NCBI GenBank assembly: GCA_015689685.1
Contig: WVSL01000002.1
Coordinates: 1-64,000, forward strand
Direction: 5' to 3'
From: Rhodobacterales bacterium HKCCE2091
GTDB lineage: Bacteria; Pseudomonadota; Alphaproteobacteria; Rhodobacterales; Rhodobacteraceae
DNA: 64,000 bases
Position 1 is the stretch's first letter. Each line of letters starts with the position of its first letter. A program made the translations under genes and the position numbers. The notes beneath the pieces are model-generated. The model did not search any database. It saw nothing but the letters and a program-made list of their open reading frames with translations, and was not told where the DNA came from. This document shows positions 1 to 7,898 of the stretch, piece by piece.

Positions 1-94
1 ACGACCGCATGTCCTCCAGCCGACCCCCGACCTGGCCGCCGTACAAGTCAACCGAAGAACGACCGATCGTGATGACATCAAGATCGCGGGTCAC
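1..94 (-). CDS. iolC: 5-dehydro-2-deoxygluconokinase IolC, N-terminal fragment (runs off the left edge)
   Basis: Only the first 31 codons are inside the window. They start at a GTG that overlaps the iolG stop (GTGA) and read VTRDLDVITIGRSSVDLYGG followed by QVGGRLEDM. This is the characteristic beginning of the PfkB/ribokinase-family inositol kinase IolC: the ITIGRSSVDLYG strand and the substrate-binding GGRLEDM turn. The family phosphorylates 2-deoxy-5-keto-gluconate in myo-inositol breakdown. The overlap implies translational coupling to iolG and that the rest of an iol operon continues to the left. It is too short to be reported as an ordinary open reading frame. Confidence 0.85.
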   Translation of the reverse strand, partial: MTRDLDVITIGRSSVDLYGGQVGGRLEDMRS

Positions 95-1095
95 GCCAGG
101 ACCTCCGCCAGCTTCACCGCCCTGCCCTCCGCCACGGATTTCAGCGCAGCCTCCGCGAGCGCCAGCGCCATCACGCCGTCGCGCCCCGTGGTCGGCGGTT
201 CGCGACCGGCGTTCACCGCGTCGACGAAGGCCGCGATCTCGGCGGCGTAGGCGGCTGTGTAGCGGGTCATGAAGAAATTCAGGAGCGGCGGGCGGGTGAA
301 GCCCTCGCCGTTGGCGATCTCGATCCGGGCCTCACGGTGGTTCTCGGCCGAGACGGAACCCTTCGAGCCATGAACCTCGATCCGCTGGTCGTAGCCGTAG
401 CTGGCGCGGCGGGAATTGGTGATCGTGCATTGCTTGCCGCTCGCGGTGGTCAGGACCACGTTCGCGCTGTCGTAGTCGCCCGCCTTTCCGATGGCCGGAT
501 CGACAAGGTTCGAGGCCGCGGCGTAGACGGTTTCCACCTCCTCGCCGAGCATCCAGCGGGCGACGTCGAAGTCGTGGATCGTCATGTCCTTGAAGATGCC
601 GCCCGATCGTTCGATGTAGGCGATCGGCGGCGCACCGGGGTCGCGGGAGGTGAGCGTGACCATCTCCACCTCGCCGATCCTGCCCGCATCAATTGCGGCC
701 CGCAAGGCATTGAAATCCGGGTCGAACCTCCGCTGGAAGCCGACCATGAGCGTGCCGTTCTCGCGCTCAACCGTGGCCACGACCTGTTTCGCGCGGGCGA
801 GATCGAGATCGACGGGTTTCTCGCAGAAGACCGCCTTTCCGGCGGCGACGAACCGCTCGATCAGGTCGGCATGGGTGTCGGTCGGCGTGCAGATCACCAC
901 CGCGTCCACGTCGTCGGAGCCGAGGATCTCGTCGATGTTGCGGATGTCGCAGCCGGTGCGCTTCGCGACCGCTTCGGCCGCCGCGGCGACCGGGTCGGCG
1001 ACGGCGATCAGTTCGGCCCCGTCGACCGAGGCGACGGCGGCGGCGTGGACCTGCCCGATGCGGCCTGCCCCGAGGATGGCAAAACGGATGGTCAT
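91..1095 (-). CDS. iolG: Gfo/Idh/MocA-family inositol 2-dehydrogenase
   Basis: Predicted NAD-dependent dehydrogenase of 334 aa that oxidises myo-inositol (or scyllo-inosamine, as proposed for MocA) to the 2-keto compound in the cytoplasm. The N-terminal Rossmann fold has GAGRIG at residues 9-14. The family EKP motif is at 92-94, with K93 the likely catalytic lysine. D170 and H174 (in DMTIHDFD) sit with the same 4-residue spacing as the catalytic Asp/His of Bacillus inositol dehydrogenase. The gene lies just after an SDR gene and its stop overlaps the iolC start, so it belongs to the inositol/rhizopine operon. Whether inositol or an inosamine is the true substrate cannot be told from sequence. 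Confidence 0.85.
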   Translation of the reverse strand: MTIRFAILGAGRIGQVHAAAVASVDGAELIAVADPVAAAAEAVAKRTGCDIRNIDEILGSDDVDAVVICTPTDTHADLIERFVAAGKAVFCEKPVDLDLARAKQVVATVERENGTLMVGFQRRFDPDFNALRAAIDAGRIGEVEMVTLTSRDPGAPPIAYIERSGGIFKDMTIHDFDVARWMLGEEVETVYAAASNLVDPAIGKAGDYDSANVVLTTASGKQCTITNSRRASYGYDQRIEVHGSKGSVSAENHREARIEIANGEGFTRPPLLNFFMTRYTAAYAAEIAAFVDAVNAGREPPTTGRDGVMALALAEAALKSVAEGRAVKLAEVLA

Positions 1096-1113
1096 GTCGG
1101 TGTCCTGTCCTTG

Positions 1114-1881
1114 CTATTCCGGGTAGGCCCCGGAGACGTTCTGGTCGAAATCCACGATGGCGCCGGTCATCACGCCCGAGGCCGGCGAGAGCATGTAGGC
1201 GGCGAGCCCGGCGACATGGGCGGGCTTCACCAGCATCCCGAAGGGCTGCGCGGCCTCCGCCGTCGCCAGCCAATCGTCGCCCGCGCAGTGGTACTTGCGT
1301 TGCACCGCGTCCTCGCCCGGCGTGTCCATCCAGCCGCAGGCGATGCCGTTGACGCGGATGCCGTGCGACCGGAGTGCCTGCGCGGCGTTCTTCGTCACGT
1401 TCGCCAGCGCGGCCTTCGACGCCGAGTAGGGCGCGAGGAAGCTCTGGCCGCAATGGATCACCATCGACAGGATGTTGACGACCGAAAGCGGCGCGCCCGC
1501 GTCGATGGCGACCCGCGCCGCCGCCTGGATCGCGAAGAAGGGCGAGCGGGTGTTCGCCGTCATCACCCTGTCCCAGAGCTCCGGCGTGGTGTCGAGGATC
1601 GATCCCCGGTCGGTGATCGCGGCGGCGTTCACGAGCGCGCCGAGCCCGCCCATCCGGTCCGCCGCCTCGGCAACGCAGGCCGTGATCGCGTCGGTATCGG
1701 CCAGGTCGGCGGGCATGAACTGCGCTCCGATCCGGTCGGCCGCCGCGCGGCCCTTGTCGCCGTCGCGCCCGGTGATGACAACGGCCTCCGCGCCCTCCGA
1801 CAACAGCCGCTCCGCGATGGCGAGGCCGAGCCCTTGCGTCCCGCCGATCACGAGCGCCCTGGTTCCGTCGTGGGGCTTCAC
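1114..1881 (-). CDS. SDR-family oxidoreductase of the inositol/rhizopine operon
   Basis: Classical short-chain dehydrogenase of 255 aa. The start is the GTG that overlaps the stop of the PanB-like gene (GTGA), giving VKPHDGTRALVIGG at the N-terminus. The cofactor motif GGTQGLG is near residues 12-18, a NAA motif lies in LVNAAAITD, and the catalytic set is a Ser in VNILSMV followed by YSASK. In the usual SDR pattern the Tyr and Lys four residues apart are the catalytic base and nucleotide anchor. Its position between the PanB-like protein and IolG suggests it oxidises or reduces a keto-inositol or ring-opened intermediate. The exact substrate is unknown. Confidence 0.8.
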   Translation of the reverse strand: MKPHDGTRALVIGGTQGLGLAIAERLLSEGAEAVVITGRDGDKGRAAADRIGAQFMPADLADTDAITACVAEAADRMGGLGALVNAAAITDRGSILDTTPELWDRVMTANTRSPFFAIQAAARVAIDAGAPLSVVNILSMVIHCGQSFLAPYSASKAALANVTKNAAQALRSHGIRVNGIACGWMDTPGEDAVQRKYHCAGDDWLATAEAAQPFGMLVKPAHVAGLAAYMLSPASGVMTGAIVDFDQNVSGAYPE

Positions 1882-2666
1882 GTGTCGAGCCCCTGCAGGA
1901 ACGCGTCGTATTCGCCGTCCGCGATACCGACGACGTGGCCCGGGCCGGGATAGGCGCCGCTCTCGACCTCGGCGCGGAACTCTCCGAAGGCGGCGATGCG
2001 CTCGGATTGCAGCCGGTCGTACTCGGCCCGGAAATCGCGGTAGGTGCGGGCATGGCGGGGCCTGTGGCCGCGGGTGTAGCCGAGCACGTCCTCGGCGAAG
2101 AGATACTGCGCGTCCGCGCCCGACCCCGCGCCCATGCCGAGCATCACGAGGGGCGAGCGGCGCGAGATCTCCGCGGCGACGCGGTCGGGCACCACCTCCA
2201 GCTCCGCGGCGAAAGCCCCGGCGCGTTCCAGCGCCTGCACGTCGCGCCAGACCTGGAGCGCCTGCGCGGCGGTCTTTCCGACCGCGCGGAACCCGCCGGT
2301 CCAGGTGACCTTCGACGGGATCAGCCCGACATGGCCGACGACCGGCAGGCCCTCGTCGGCCATCGCCTTCACGATCCCGAGGCCGCCCGCGCAGTAGAAG
2401 GAATCGCCGCCGACCTTCAGCGCCGCGAAGGCCGCGCGCAGGTAGTCCTCGGCGGTGACGAGTTCGCCGTAGAGCAGGCCCACCTGCACGAAGCAGTCGC
2501 CCGCGGCCTCCCGCATCTCGGGCGTCCAGACCGGGGCGACGATGGACAGCATGTCGATCCCCGCCGCCGCGGCCGCCGCGGCCTCTTCCGAGGTGTCGAC
2601 GTAGAGCATCGTCAGCACGCGTTCGCCTTTCAGCGCGCGGATGTCGGCGACTGTGGGCCGGGGCAT
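1878..2666 (-). CDS. PanB-like (ketopantoate hydroxymethyltransferase-fold) protein
   Basis: Protein of 262 aa, started at the ATG preceded by GGAAGGATC. It aligns by eye with the PEP-mutase/PanB TIM-barrel superfamily: VVGHVGLIPSK, a Glu in AELEVVP matching the PanB catalytic Glu region, and GMGAGSGADAQYLFAEDVLG matching the conserved C-terminal loop. Key PanB signatures are altered. The VGDSLG-type metal loop is replaced by a segment around APVWTPEM, and the KLEGG motif reads KVGGD, losing the acidic residue. It is therefore probably not pantothenate biosynthesis but a paralogue adapted to this catabolic operon, perhaps one-carbon or aldol chemistry. That role is inference; the fold assignment is fairly safe. 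Confidence 0.6.
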   Translation of the reverse strand: MPRPTVADIRALKGERVLTMLYVDTSEEAAAAAAAGIDMLSIVAPVWTPEMREAAGDCFVQVGLLYGELVTAEDYLRAAFAALKVGGDSFYCAGGLGIVKAMADEGLPVVGHVGLIPSKVTWTGGFRAVGKTAAQALQVWRDVQALERAGAFAAELEVVPDRVAAEISRRSPLVMLGMGAGSGADAQYLFAEDVLGYTRGHRPRHARTYRDFRAEYDRLQSERIAAFGEFRAEVESGAYPGPGHVVGIADGEYDAFLQGLDT

Positions 2667-2734
2667 CGTGGGGATCCTTCCGGGCTGGCCGCCGGCATGC
2701 CGGACGGGCCTCTGGGTGTCTGGTCTCTGGCCGG

Positions 2735-3571
2735 TCAGGCCGGTTCGGTGTCGTACTCTGGCTGCGTCTTGGCGCCGGTGATGTAGGCGACCACGTCCTG
2801 CCCATCGGTCTCTTCCTTGCGCAGGTTGGCGACGATCCGGCCGCGGCGGAAGACCACGATCCGGTCCACGAGGTCCATAACCTGCCGCATGTTGTGGCTG
2901 ATGAGGATCAGCGGCTCGCCCTCCTCCTTCAGGGTCCGCACGATGTTCTCGACCTGCGCGGTTTCCTGCACGCCGAGCGCCGCCGTGGGCTCGTCCATGA
3001 TGGTCAGCTTCGAATGGAACGTCGCGGTGCGGGCGATGGCGACGCACTGGCGCTGGCCGCCGGACATGTTGCGGATCGACTGGCTGATGTTCGGGATCTT
3101 GACCGCGGTCTTCTGGAGCCCCGCCAGCGTCGCCTCCCGCATTCCGCGGTAGTCGAGGATGCGGAACGGGCCGAGCCAGTTGAACTTCGTCTTTTCGCGG
3201 CCGAGGAACAGGTTGTCGGGCACGTTGAGGTCGTCGGCGAGCGCCAGGGTCTGGAACACGGTCTCGATCCCGGCCTCGCGCGCCTCCAGCGGGTTCTCGA
3301 AGCTGACCTCCTGCCCGTTGAACCAGATCCTGCCCCGCGTGCGTTGCTCCACCGCGGTGATCTGGCGAACGAAGGTCGACTTTCCGGCGCCGTTGTCGCC
3401 CATGATCGCGACGTGCTCGCCGCGCCGGATCTCGAAGTTCGCGTCCTGCAGCGCGTGGACGCCGCCGTAGTGCTTGGTCAGGCCCTCGGTCTTCAGCACC
3501 ACGTCGCCGAGCGGCGTGTCGCTCCGGGGCGCGGCGCTGCCCGCGATGTCGGTCCGCATGTCGCTTGCCAT
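2735..3571 (-). CDS. Sugar ABC transporter ATP-binding protein
   Basis: Cytoplasmic ATPase of a carbohydrate (CUT2-like) importer, 278 aa. The ATG at 3571 has GGGGGAGAGGAC just upstream; longer in-frame extensions are not credible. Walker A is GDNGAGKST, the ABC signature is MSGGQRQCVAIAR, Walker B is LTIMDEPTAAL, followed by the switch His in LILISHN. It has a single ATPase domain, unlike RbsA, which has two, and so resembles FrcA-type subunits that act as a homodimer. It is followed upstream (in transcription order) by the permease and the binding protein, completing an importer for inositol, an inosamine or a related sugar. Confidence 0.88.
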   Translation of the reverse strand: MASDMRTDIAGSAAPRSDTPLGDVVLKTEGLTKHYGGVHALQDANFEIRRGEHVAIMGDNGAGKSTFVRQITAVEQRTRGRIWFNGQEVSFENPLEAREAGIETVFQTLALADDLNVPDNLFLGREKTKFNWLGPFRILDYRGMREATLAGLQKTAVKIPNISQSIRNMSGGQRQCVAIARTATFHSKLTIMDEPTAALGVQETAQVENIVRTLKEEGEPLILISHNMRQVMDLVDRIVVFRRGRIVANLRKEETDGQDVVAYITGAKTQPEYDTEPA

Positions 3572-3588
3572 GTCCTCTCCCCCCTTTT

Positions 3589-4665
3589 TCAGCGCATCGC
3601 CGCGCGGCGCTGGCGCCACTGGTCGAGCACGACGGCGGCGACGATGATCGCGCCCTTCACCATCTCCTGGTAGTAGGCGTCGAGCCTGAGGAAGGTGAAG
3701 CCCGAGATGATGACGCCGAAGATCAGTGCGCCGAGCACGGTGCCGATGATCGACCCGCGCCCGCCCGAAAGCGACACGCCGCCGATCACCGCCATCGCGA
3801 TGGCGTCGAGTTCGTACATCACTCCCATGCCGGCCTGCGCGGTCAGGTTCTTCGACGACAGGACCAGCGCGGCGATGGCCGCGAGGATCCCGGCGATGGT
3901 GTAGACCAGCACCTTGTGATGCTCGACCTTTATGCCGGACATGCGCGCGGCATCCTCGTTCGACCCGATCGCGTAGGTGTGCTTGCCGTAGACGGTGTAG
4001 CGCAGGACCAGGTGGAACAGGATCGCGAGGCCGACGAAGATGAACACCGGCGCCAGCCCGCCGCCGATCACTTTGTAGGGATCCGTCGGGAAGGAGATCG
4101 GGCGGCCCTCGGTCCACCACTTCGACACGCCGCGCGCCGTGACCATCATACCGAGCGTGGCGATGAAGGGCGGGATGCGGGTGTATGCGATCAGGAACCC
4201 GTTGATGCCGCCCGCTATGACGCCGCAGATCAGCCCGACGACGACCGGCGCGACCAGGGGCAGGTCGGCAAAGGCGGGACCGAGCGCGAGCGTCGGGTTG
4301 GGGTTTCCGTTGACCGTCGCGACCTGCGCGAAGCTCATCGCGATCATGGCCGTGGCGCCGACGACGGAGCCGGAGGACAGGTCGATCCCGCCCGAGATGA
4401 TGACCTGCGTCACGCCGATGGCGATGATCCCGATGATCGAGACCTGCAGGATGATGATGGTCAGCCGGGCCTCGTTGAAGATCGAGTCGAACCGGCCGGC
4501 GCTGTCGAACAGGAAGCTCTGGCCCATCACCACCTGGCCGAGCACCTCGAAGATCCCGATCATGATCAGGAGCGCGATGAAGACGTTGAATTCGTTGGGC
4601 CAGTGACGCTTCTTCGAGTCGAAGGTCAGCCCCCCGATGCCGTGCGCCTGCGTGGTCTCGGCCAT
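3589..4665 (-). CDS. Sugar ABC transporter permease (RbsC/FrcC family)
   Basis: Inner-membrane permease of 358 aa with about eight to ten hydrophobic segments. It carries the family signature regions SGGIDLSSGSVVGATAM and AVIGGVSLSGGRGSI, which mark ribose/xylose/inositol-type permeases. It sits 17 bp before the ATPase gene and 58 bp after the binding-protein gene. A strong hairpin lies between it and the binding protein. The substrate is inferred from the operon to be inositol or a rhizopine-like derivative. Confidence 0.88.
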   Translation of the reverse strand: MAETTQAHGIGGLTFDSKKRHWPNEFNVFIALLIMIGIFEVLGQVVMGQSFLFDSAGRFDSIFNEARLTIIILQVSIIGIIAIGVTQVIISGGIDLSSGSVVGATAMIAMSFAQVATVNGNPNPTLALGPAFADLPLVAPVVVGLICGVIAGGINGFLIAYTRIPPFIATLGMMVTARGVSKWWTEGRPISFPTDPYKVIGGGLAPVFIFVGLAILFHLVLRYTVYGKHTYAIGSNEDAARMSGIKVEHHKVLVYTIAGILAAIAALVLSSKNLTAQAGMGVMYELDAIAMAVIGGVSLSGGRGSIIGTVLGALIFGVIISGFTFLRLDAYYQEMVKGAIIVAAVVLDQWRQRRAAMR

Positions 4666-4688
4666 GGTCCCTTCCTCCCCTGGGACGT

Positions 4689-4715
4689 CGCGGGGCCGGT
4701 CGGCCCGGCCCCGCG
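4689..4715 (-). terminator. Stem-loop between binding protein and permease genes
   Basis: An 11-bp perfect stem (CGCGGGGCCGG, loop of 5, CCGGCCCCGCG) lies directly after the binding-protein gene. There is no U-tract in the direction of transcription. It is more likely an RNA-stabilising or attenuating hairpin that favours the binding protein over the downstream permease and ATPase than a full terminator. Confidence 0.55.
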
Positions 4716-4723
4716 TTTCCGCG

Positions 4724-5668
4724 TCAGTTGCGCGAGGTGTACTCGTCCATGTTGTCCGGCGTCACGAGCTGGAACGGGATGTAGACCTTCTGGTCCACGT
4801 CCTCGCCGCGCGCCAGCGCCAGTGCGGCATCCACCGCGCCCGCGCCCTGCCCGGCCGCATCCTGGAACACGGTCACGTCGAGCTGGCCTTCGCTCATCGC
4901 CACCAGCGCGTCCTGCGTGGCGTCGACGCCGCCCACGACCACGTCGTCCATCGAGATGCCGGCGGCGGTCATCGCCTGGATCGCGCCGATGGCCATCTCG
5001 TCGTTGTTGGAGATGACGGCGTGGAATTCCTCGCCCGTCGACAGCCAGTTGGTCACGAGGTCCTGCGCCTCGTCCCGGCTCCAGTTCGCGGTCTGCTGGT
5101 CGATGATTTCCAGCGTGACGGCGCAGTTGCCGGCCTCGATCACGTCGAAGATGTCCTGGGTCCGCTGCACGGCGGCCTGGTTCGACAGCTCGCCCATCAG
5201 GATGTAGACGCGCGCGGGATCGGTGCCCTGCTCGGACAGGATATCGCAGATCTCGATGGTCTCCAGCGTGCCGGATTCGCGCTCGTCGGAGGCAACGAAG
5301 GCCTGGTTGTCGGGCAGCGTGTCGACGTTGATCGGCTCGCGGTTGACGTAGACCAGCGGGACGCCCGCCGACTGCGCCGCCGCCGTCATCGCCTCGGTCG
5401 CCGAGGTGTCGACCGGGTTCACGATGACCGCGTCCACGCCCGAGGCGATGAAGTTGTTGATCTGGTCGAGCTGGCGCGCGACGTCGTTCTGCGCGTCCTC
5501 GATCTGGAGGTCGACGTCGTCGAGCCCGCCGGCGTAATCCTCCATGCCGTTGCGCAGCACGGTCAGGAAGTTGTCGTCGAACAGCGCCATCGACACGCCG
5601 ATGGTTTCCGCCATCGCGGTGGTCGACATCAGCGAGACCACGCCCGCGGCGATCAGGGTCTTCTTCAT
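4724..5668 (-). CDS. Periplasmic sugar-binding protein (MocB/IbpA-like)
   Basis: Protein of 314 aa begun at the ATG preceded by GGGAGGAAACC; an in-frame extension of 24 codons is rejected. It has a Sec signal peptide (MKKTLIAAGVVSL ending at AMA-ET). The mature part is a type I periplasmic-binding fold of the ribose/inositol class: SMALFDDNFLTVLRNGM at the N-terminal ligand site, the conserved INNFIASGVDAVIVNPVDT segment, and NNDEMAIGAIQAM near residue 245. It delivers the sugar to the permease encoded just downstream. The family includes the rhizopine-binding protein MocB and myo-inositol-binding IbpA. Confidence 0.87.
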   Translation of the reverse strand: MKKTLIAAGVVSLMSTTAMAETIGVSMALFDDNFLTVLRNGMEDYAGGLDDVDLQIEDAQNDVARQLDQINNFIASGVDAVIVNPVDTSATEAMTAAAQSAGVPLVYVNREPINVDTLPDNQAFVASDERESGTLETIEICDILSEQGTDPARVYILMGELSNQAAVQRTQDIFDVIEAGNCAVTLEIIDQQTANWSRDEAQDLVTNWLSTGEEFHAVISNNDEMAIGAIQAMTAAGISMDDVVVGGVDATQDALVAMSEGQLDVTVFQDAAGQGAGAVDAALALARGEDVDQKVYIPFQLVTPDNMDEYTSRN

Positions 5669-5750
5669 TGGTTTCCTCCCAGGGCGGGTGTCCGGCGCAC
5701 CCTGTTCCTCCGATGCCGGATGCCCCGACGGGGCGATCATGACGCGGGCG

Positions 5751-6569
5751 TCAGGCGGCCAGGGCCGTCACCTGCTCGCGGATGAATTCCATCGACGCCC
5801 GCAGCGCCGCGGCCGGGTCGGCCAGCGCGTGCACGTCGGGCGAAAAGACCTCGAACGACACCGGCCCGGCGTAGCCGGCCGCCTGCAGGGCGGCGACCTG
5901 GGCGATGTTGCCGAGCCGGTCGGCCCGGTCCACCAGCACCCGGTGCGCGTCGGCCATGTCCGGCATTGCCACCTTCGGATCGACCACGCCCGAGACGTGC
6001 ACGATCCCGGTCAGCGCCGGGTAGATCGGGCCGTCGCCGGCGAGGTGGTGGTGGAACGTGTCGTGGACGATGCGGAAGCGGTCGGTCGCCTGCAGCGAAC
6101 GGATCGCGGCCTCGGCCTCCTCCTTGTAGCGCAGGGCGCAGGTCTCGAACCCGAGCGGTTCGACCAGCCCGACGAGGCTCGCATCCTCCAGCATCGGTTG
6201 CAACCCGCGCAGTGCCAGCCGCAGGTTGGCCTGCCGCTCGCCGTTGCCCAGGCCGAGCCCGTCGTTGCGCGGGATCAGCGCCACCGCCTCGGCCCCGGCA
6301 TCGCGGGCGATGCCGATCAGCGCCTCGGCCTCGGCCGCGCGCTCCGGGCCCCAGTCGTTGAAGCGCTTCACCTCCGCCACGGCGAGGATGCGAAGGCCCC
6401 TGTCTCGCGCCATCTGCCCGGCCTCGACCGGGGCGCGGCCGTCGAACAGCGGTTGCGGAAGATCGTTGCGCACCTCGACGCCCACACAGCCGAGCGACGC
6501 GGCCAGGTCCAGCAGCTCGGCATAGGACAGCCGGGCCACGGTCATGTGGTTCAGCGCGAACGCAACCAT
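5751..6569 (-). CDS. mocC: Sugar-phosphate isomerase/epimerase-fold protein, MocC/IolI-like
   Basis: TIM-barrel protein of 272 aa of the xylose-isomerase-like family that contains rhizopine catabolism protein MocC and inosose isomerase IolI. The start is the ATG of MVAFALNHM, with GGGAGG eight bases upstream. The divalent-metal ligand pattern of the family can be followed: Glu in GLVEPLGFE, Asp/His in IVHDTFHHH, His in IVHVSGVVD and Glu in PVSFEVFSP. It is the first gene after the 141-bp regulatory gap behind the LacI regulator, so it probably leads the operon through binding protein, transporter and dehydrogenases. MocC rather than IolI is favoured by the nearby mocD and mocE. Confidence 0.75.
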   Translation of the reverse strand: MVAFALNHMTVARLSYAELLDLAASLGCVGVEVRNDLPQPLFDGRAPVEAGQMARDRGLRILAVAEVKRFNDWGPERAAEAEALIGIARDAGAEAVALIPRNDGLGLGNGERQANLRLALRGLQPMLEDASLVGLVEPLGFETCALRYKEEAEAAIRSLQATDRFRIVHDTFHHHLAGDGPIYPALTGIVHVSGVVDPKVAMPDMADAHRVLVDRADRLGNIAQVAALQAAGYAGPVSFEVFSPDVHALADPAAALRASMEFIREQVTALAA

Positions 6570-6710
6570 CTGAACATCCTCCCTCGGCACCCGCCGGGAC
6601 GGCCGGTGCGCCCCTTCTCATGCGTCCGCCGTGATGGCCCGGTCAATACGAGGGCGATCCGATTCCATCATGCATGAGAGATTCATGACAGGACGTATGA
6701 GAGGATTCTC
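6570..6710 (-). promoter_or_regulatory. Promoter/operator region of the mocC-transporter-iolG operon
   Basis: This 141-bp gap between lacI and mocC is markedly more AT-rich than its surroundings. It contains the 10-bp perfect palindrome TCATGCATGA at 6668-6677, as ATCATGCATGAG from 6667. A TTCATGA half-site follows at 6682-6688, and an inverted repeat TGAGAG-N4-CTCTCA at 6698-6713 overlaps the lacI stop codon. The ATCATG(C/A)ATGA core recurs in front of lacI/mocD, so the LacI protein is the likely ligand. No clear -35/-10 pair was picked with confidence. Confidence 0.5.
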
Positions 6711-7742
6711 TCACACCGATTCCGGCAGGTAGAGGTCCGGGCGCAGGAAATGCTGCCCCGGAACCGGGACAGAATCGCCGTCGCGCACAAGCGCCGCGAG
6801 CCGCGTCACGTCGGCGCAGGCCTGCCCGAGCGGGGTCGAGATCACCATCGTCACGAAGCGGTCAGCAAGGCCCTTGCGGCTTTCCGGCGTCAGCTCGTTT
6901 ACCACCAGCGCTACGTCCCCCGGCGCCTTGGCCTCGCGCAAGGCCGCGATCGCGCCCTCCATCCCGCCGCCGGCGCAGTAGATTCCGGCGAGGTCGGGGT
7001 GCCGCGCCAAAAGGTCCAGCGTCGCCTCGTAGGTGAGCTGGCGGGTTTCCAGGTTGACCAGCGTGTCCAGCACCACGACCTGCGGCGCGAATTCGCGCAG
7101 GTAGGATCGGAAGCCGGTCTCGCGCAGCTCGTGCCCGTGCCAGCGATAGCCGCCGACGAAGACCGCGACCTTGCCCGGCCGGTGCATCGCGGTGGCGATC
7201 ATGTGCGCCGCAATGCGCCCCACCTTCATGTTGTTGAGCCCGATGTAACTCTTGCGGACGCCCTGGGCGAAATCGTTCAGGAGCGCGAAGCACGGGATGC
7301 CGCGATCCTGGAGCCTCTGCACGCAATCGGTCACCTCGACATGGGTGACGGCGGTGGCGGCGATGGCATCGACGCGTTCTGCAAGCGCCTCCATCCGCTC
7401 GACGAAATCCCCCGGCGACTGCGAGGGCGAGAAGGTCACGAGCGCGCGGGCGCGCATGTCGGTTGCCCCGGCTGCCGCGGCCTCGGCCTCGTCGCGGAAG
7501 CTCTGGTAGAAGGCCTGCTTCTCCTTGTGGAAGACGTAGCCGACGGTCAGCTCCGGCAGGTCGGGTTGCAGGCGGCGCTCGATCAGCCCGGCGCCGTGGT
7601 AGCCGATCCGGCGCGCGGCCTCGAACACCCGCCGCGCGGTTTCCTCGCGCACCGGCGCGCGGGCGTTCAGCACCCGGTCGACCGTCGCGACCGACACGCC
7701 GGCCGCCGCCGCGAGATCCGGGATCGTCGCCCGCCTTGCCAT
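6711..7742 (-). CDS. LacI-family transcriptional regulator
   Basis: 343 aa. The N-terminal helix-turn-helix is classic LacI (IPDLAAAAGVSVATVDRVLN, residues about 7-26), followed by a hinge helix and a periplasmic-binding-type effector domain. Segments such as RVDAIAATAVTH, GLNNMKVGRIAAHMIA and IYCAGGGMEGAI mark the two lobes that would bind a sugar effector. It lies between the catabolic operon it probably controls and the divergent mocD-mocE genes. By family logic it would repress in the absence of an inositol-like inducer. Confidence 0.88.
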   Translation of the reverse strand: MARRATIPDLAAAAGVSVATVDRVLNARAPVREETARRVFEAARRIGYHGAGLIERRLQPDLPELTVGYVFHKEKQAFYQSFRDEAEAAAAGATDMRARALVTFSPSQSPGDFVERMEALAERVDAIAATAVTHVEVTDCVQRLQDRGIPCFALLNDFAQGVRKSYIGLNNMKVGRIAAHMIATAMHRPGKVAVFVGGYRWHGHELRETGFRSYLREFAPQVVVLDTLVNLETRQLTYEATLDLLARHPDLAGIYCAGGGMEGAIAALREAKAPGDVALVVNELTPESRKGLADRFVTMVISTPLGQACADVTRLAALVRDGDSVPVPGQHFLRPDLYLPESV

Positions 7743-7898
7743 GCCGCCGCCGTCCTCCTTGCAAGAAACATATCATGAATGATGGGATAGCGTGATAGGT
7801 TTTGAGGGGAACCGCAACCCCCGCTATGGCCCGTTCGGACCGGTCTCTCTATTCTGCCCGACGGGAGGACAGCCGTCTTTCGCGAAAGGGAGGAAGGG
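7743..7898. promoter_or_regulatory. Divergent lacI / mocD promoter region with operator-like palindrome
   Basis: The 156-bp divergent gap carries ATCATGAATGAT at 7772-7783 (5-bp arms, 2-bp spacer), 30 bp upstream of the lacI start. This is the same motif as ATCATGCATGAG at 6667-6678. The mocD start at 7899 is preceded by AAAGGGAGGAAGGG. The placement suits autoregulation of lacI and co-control of mocDE. Confidence 0.5.
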
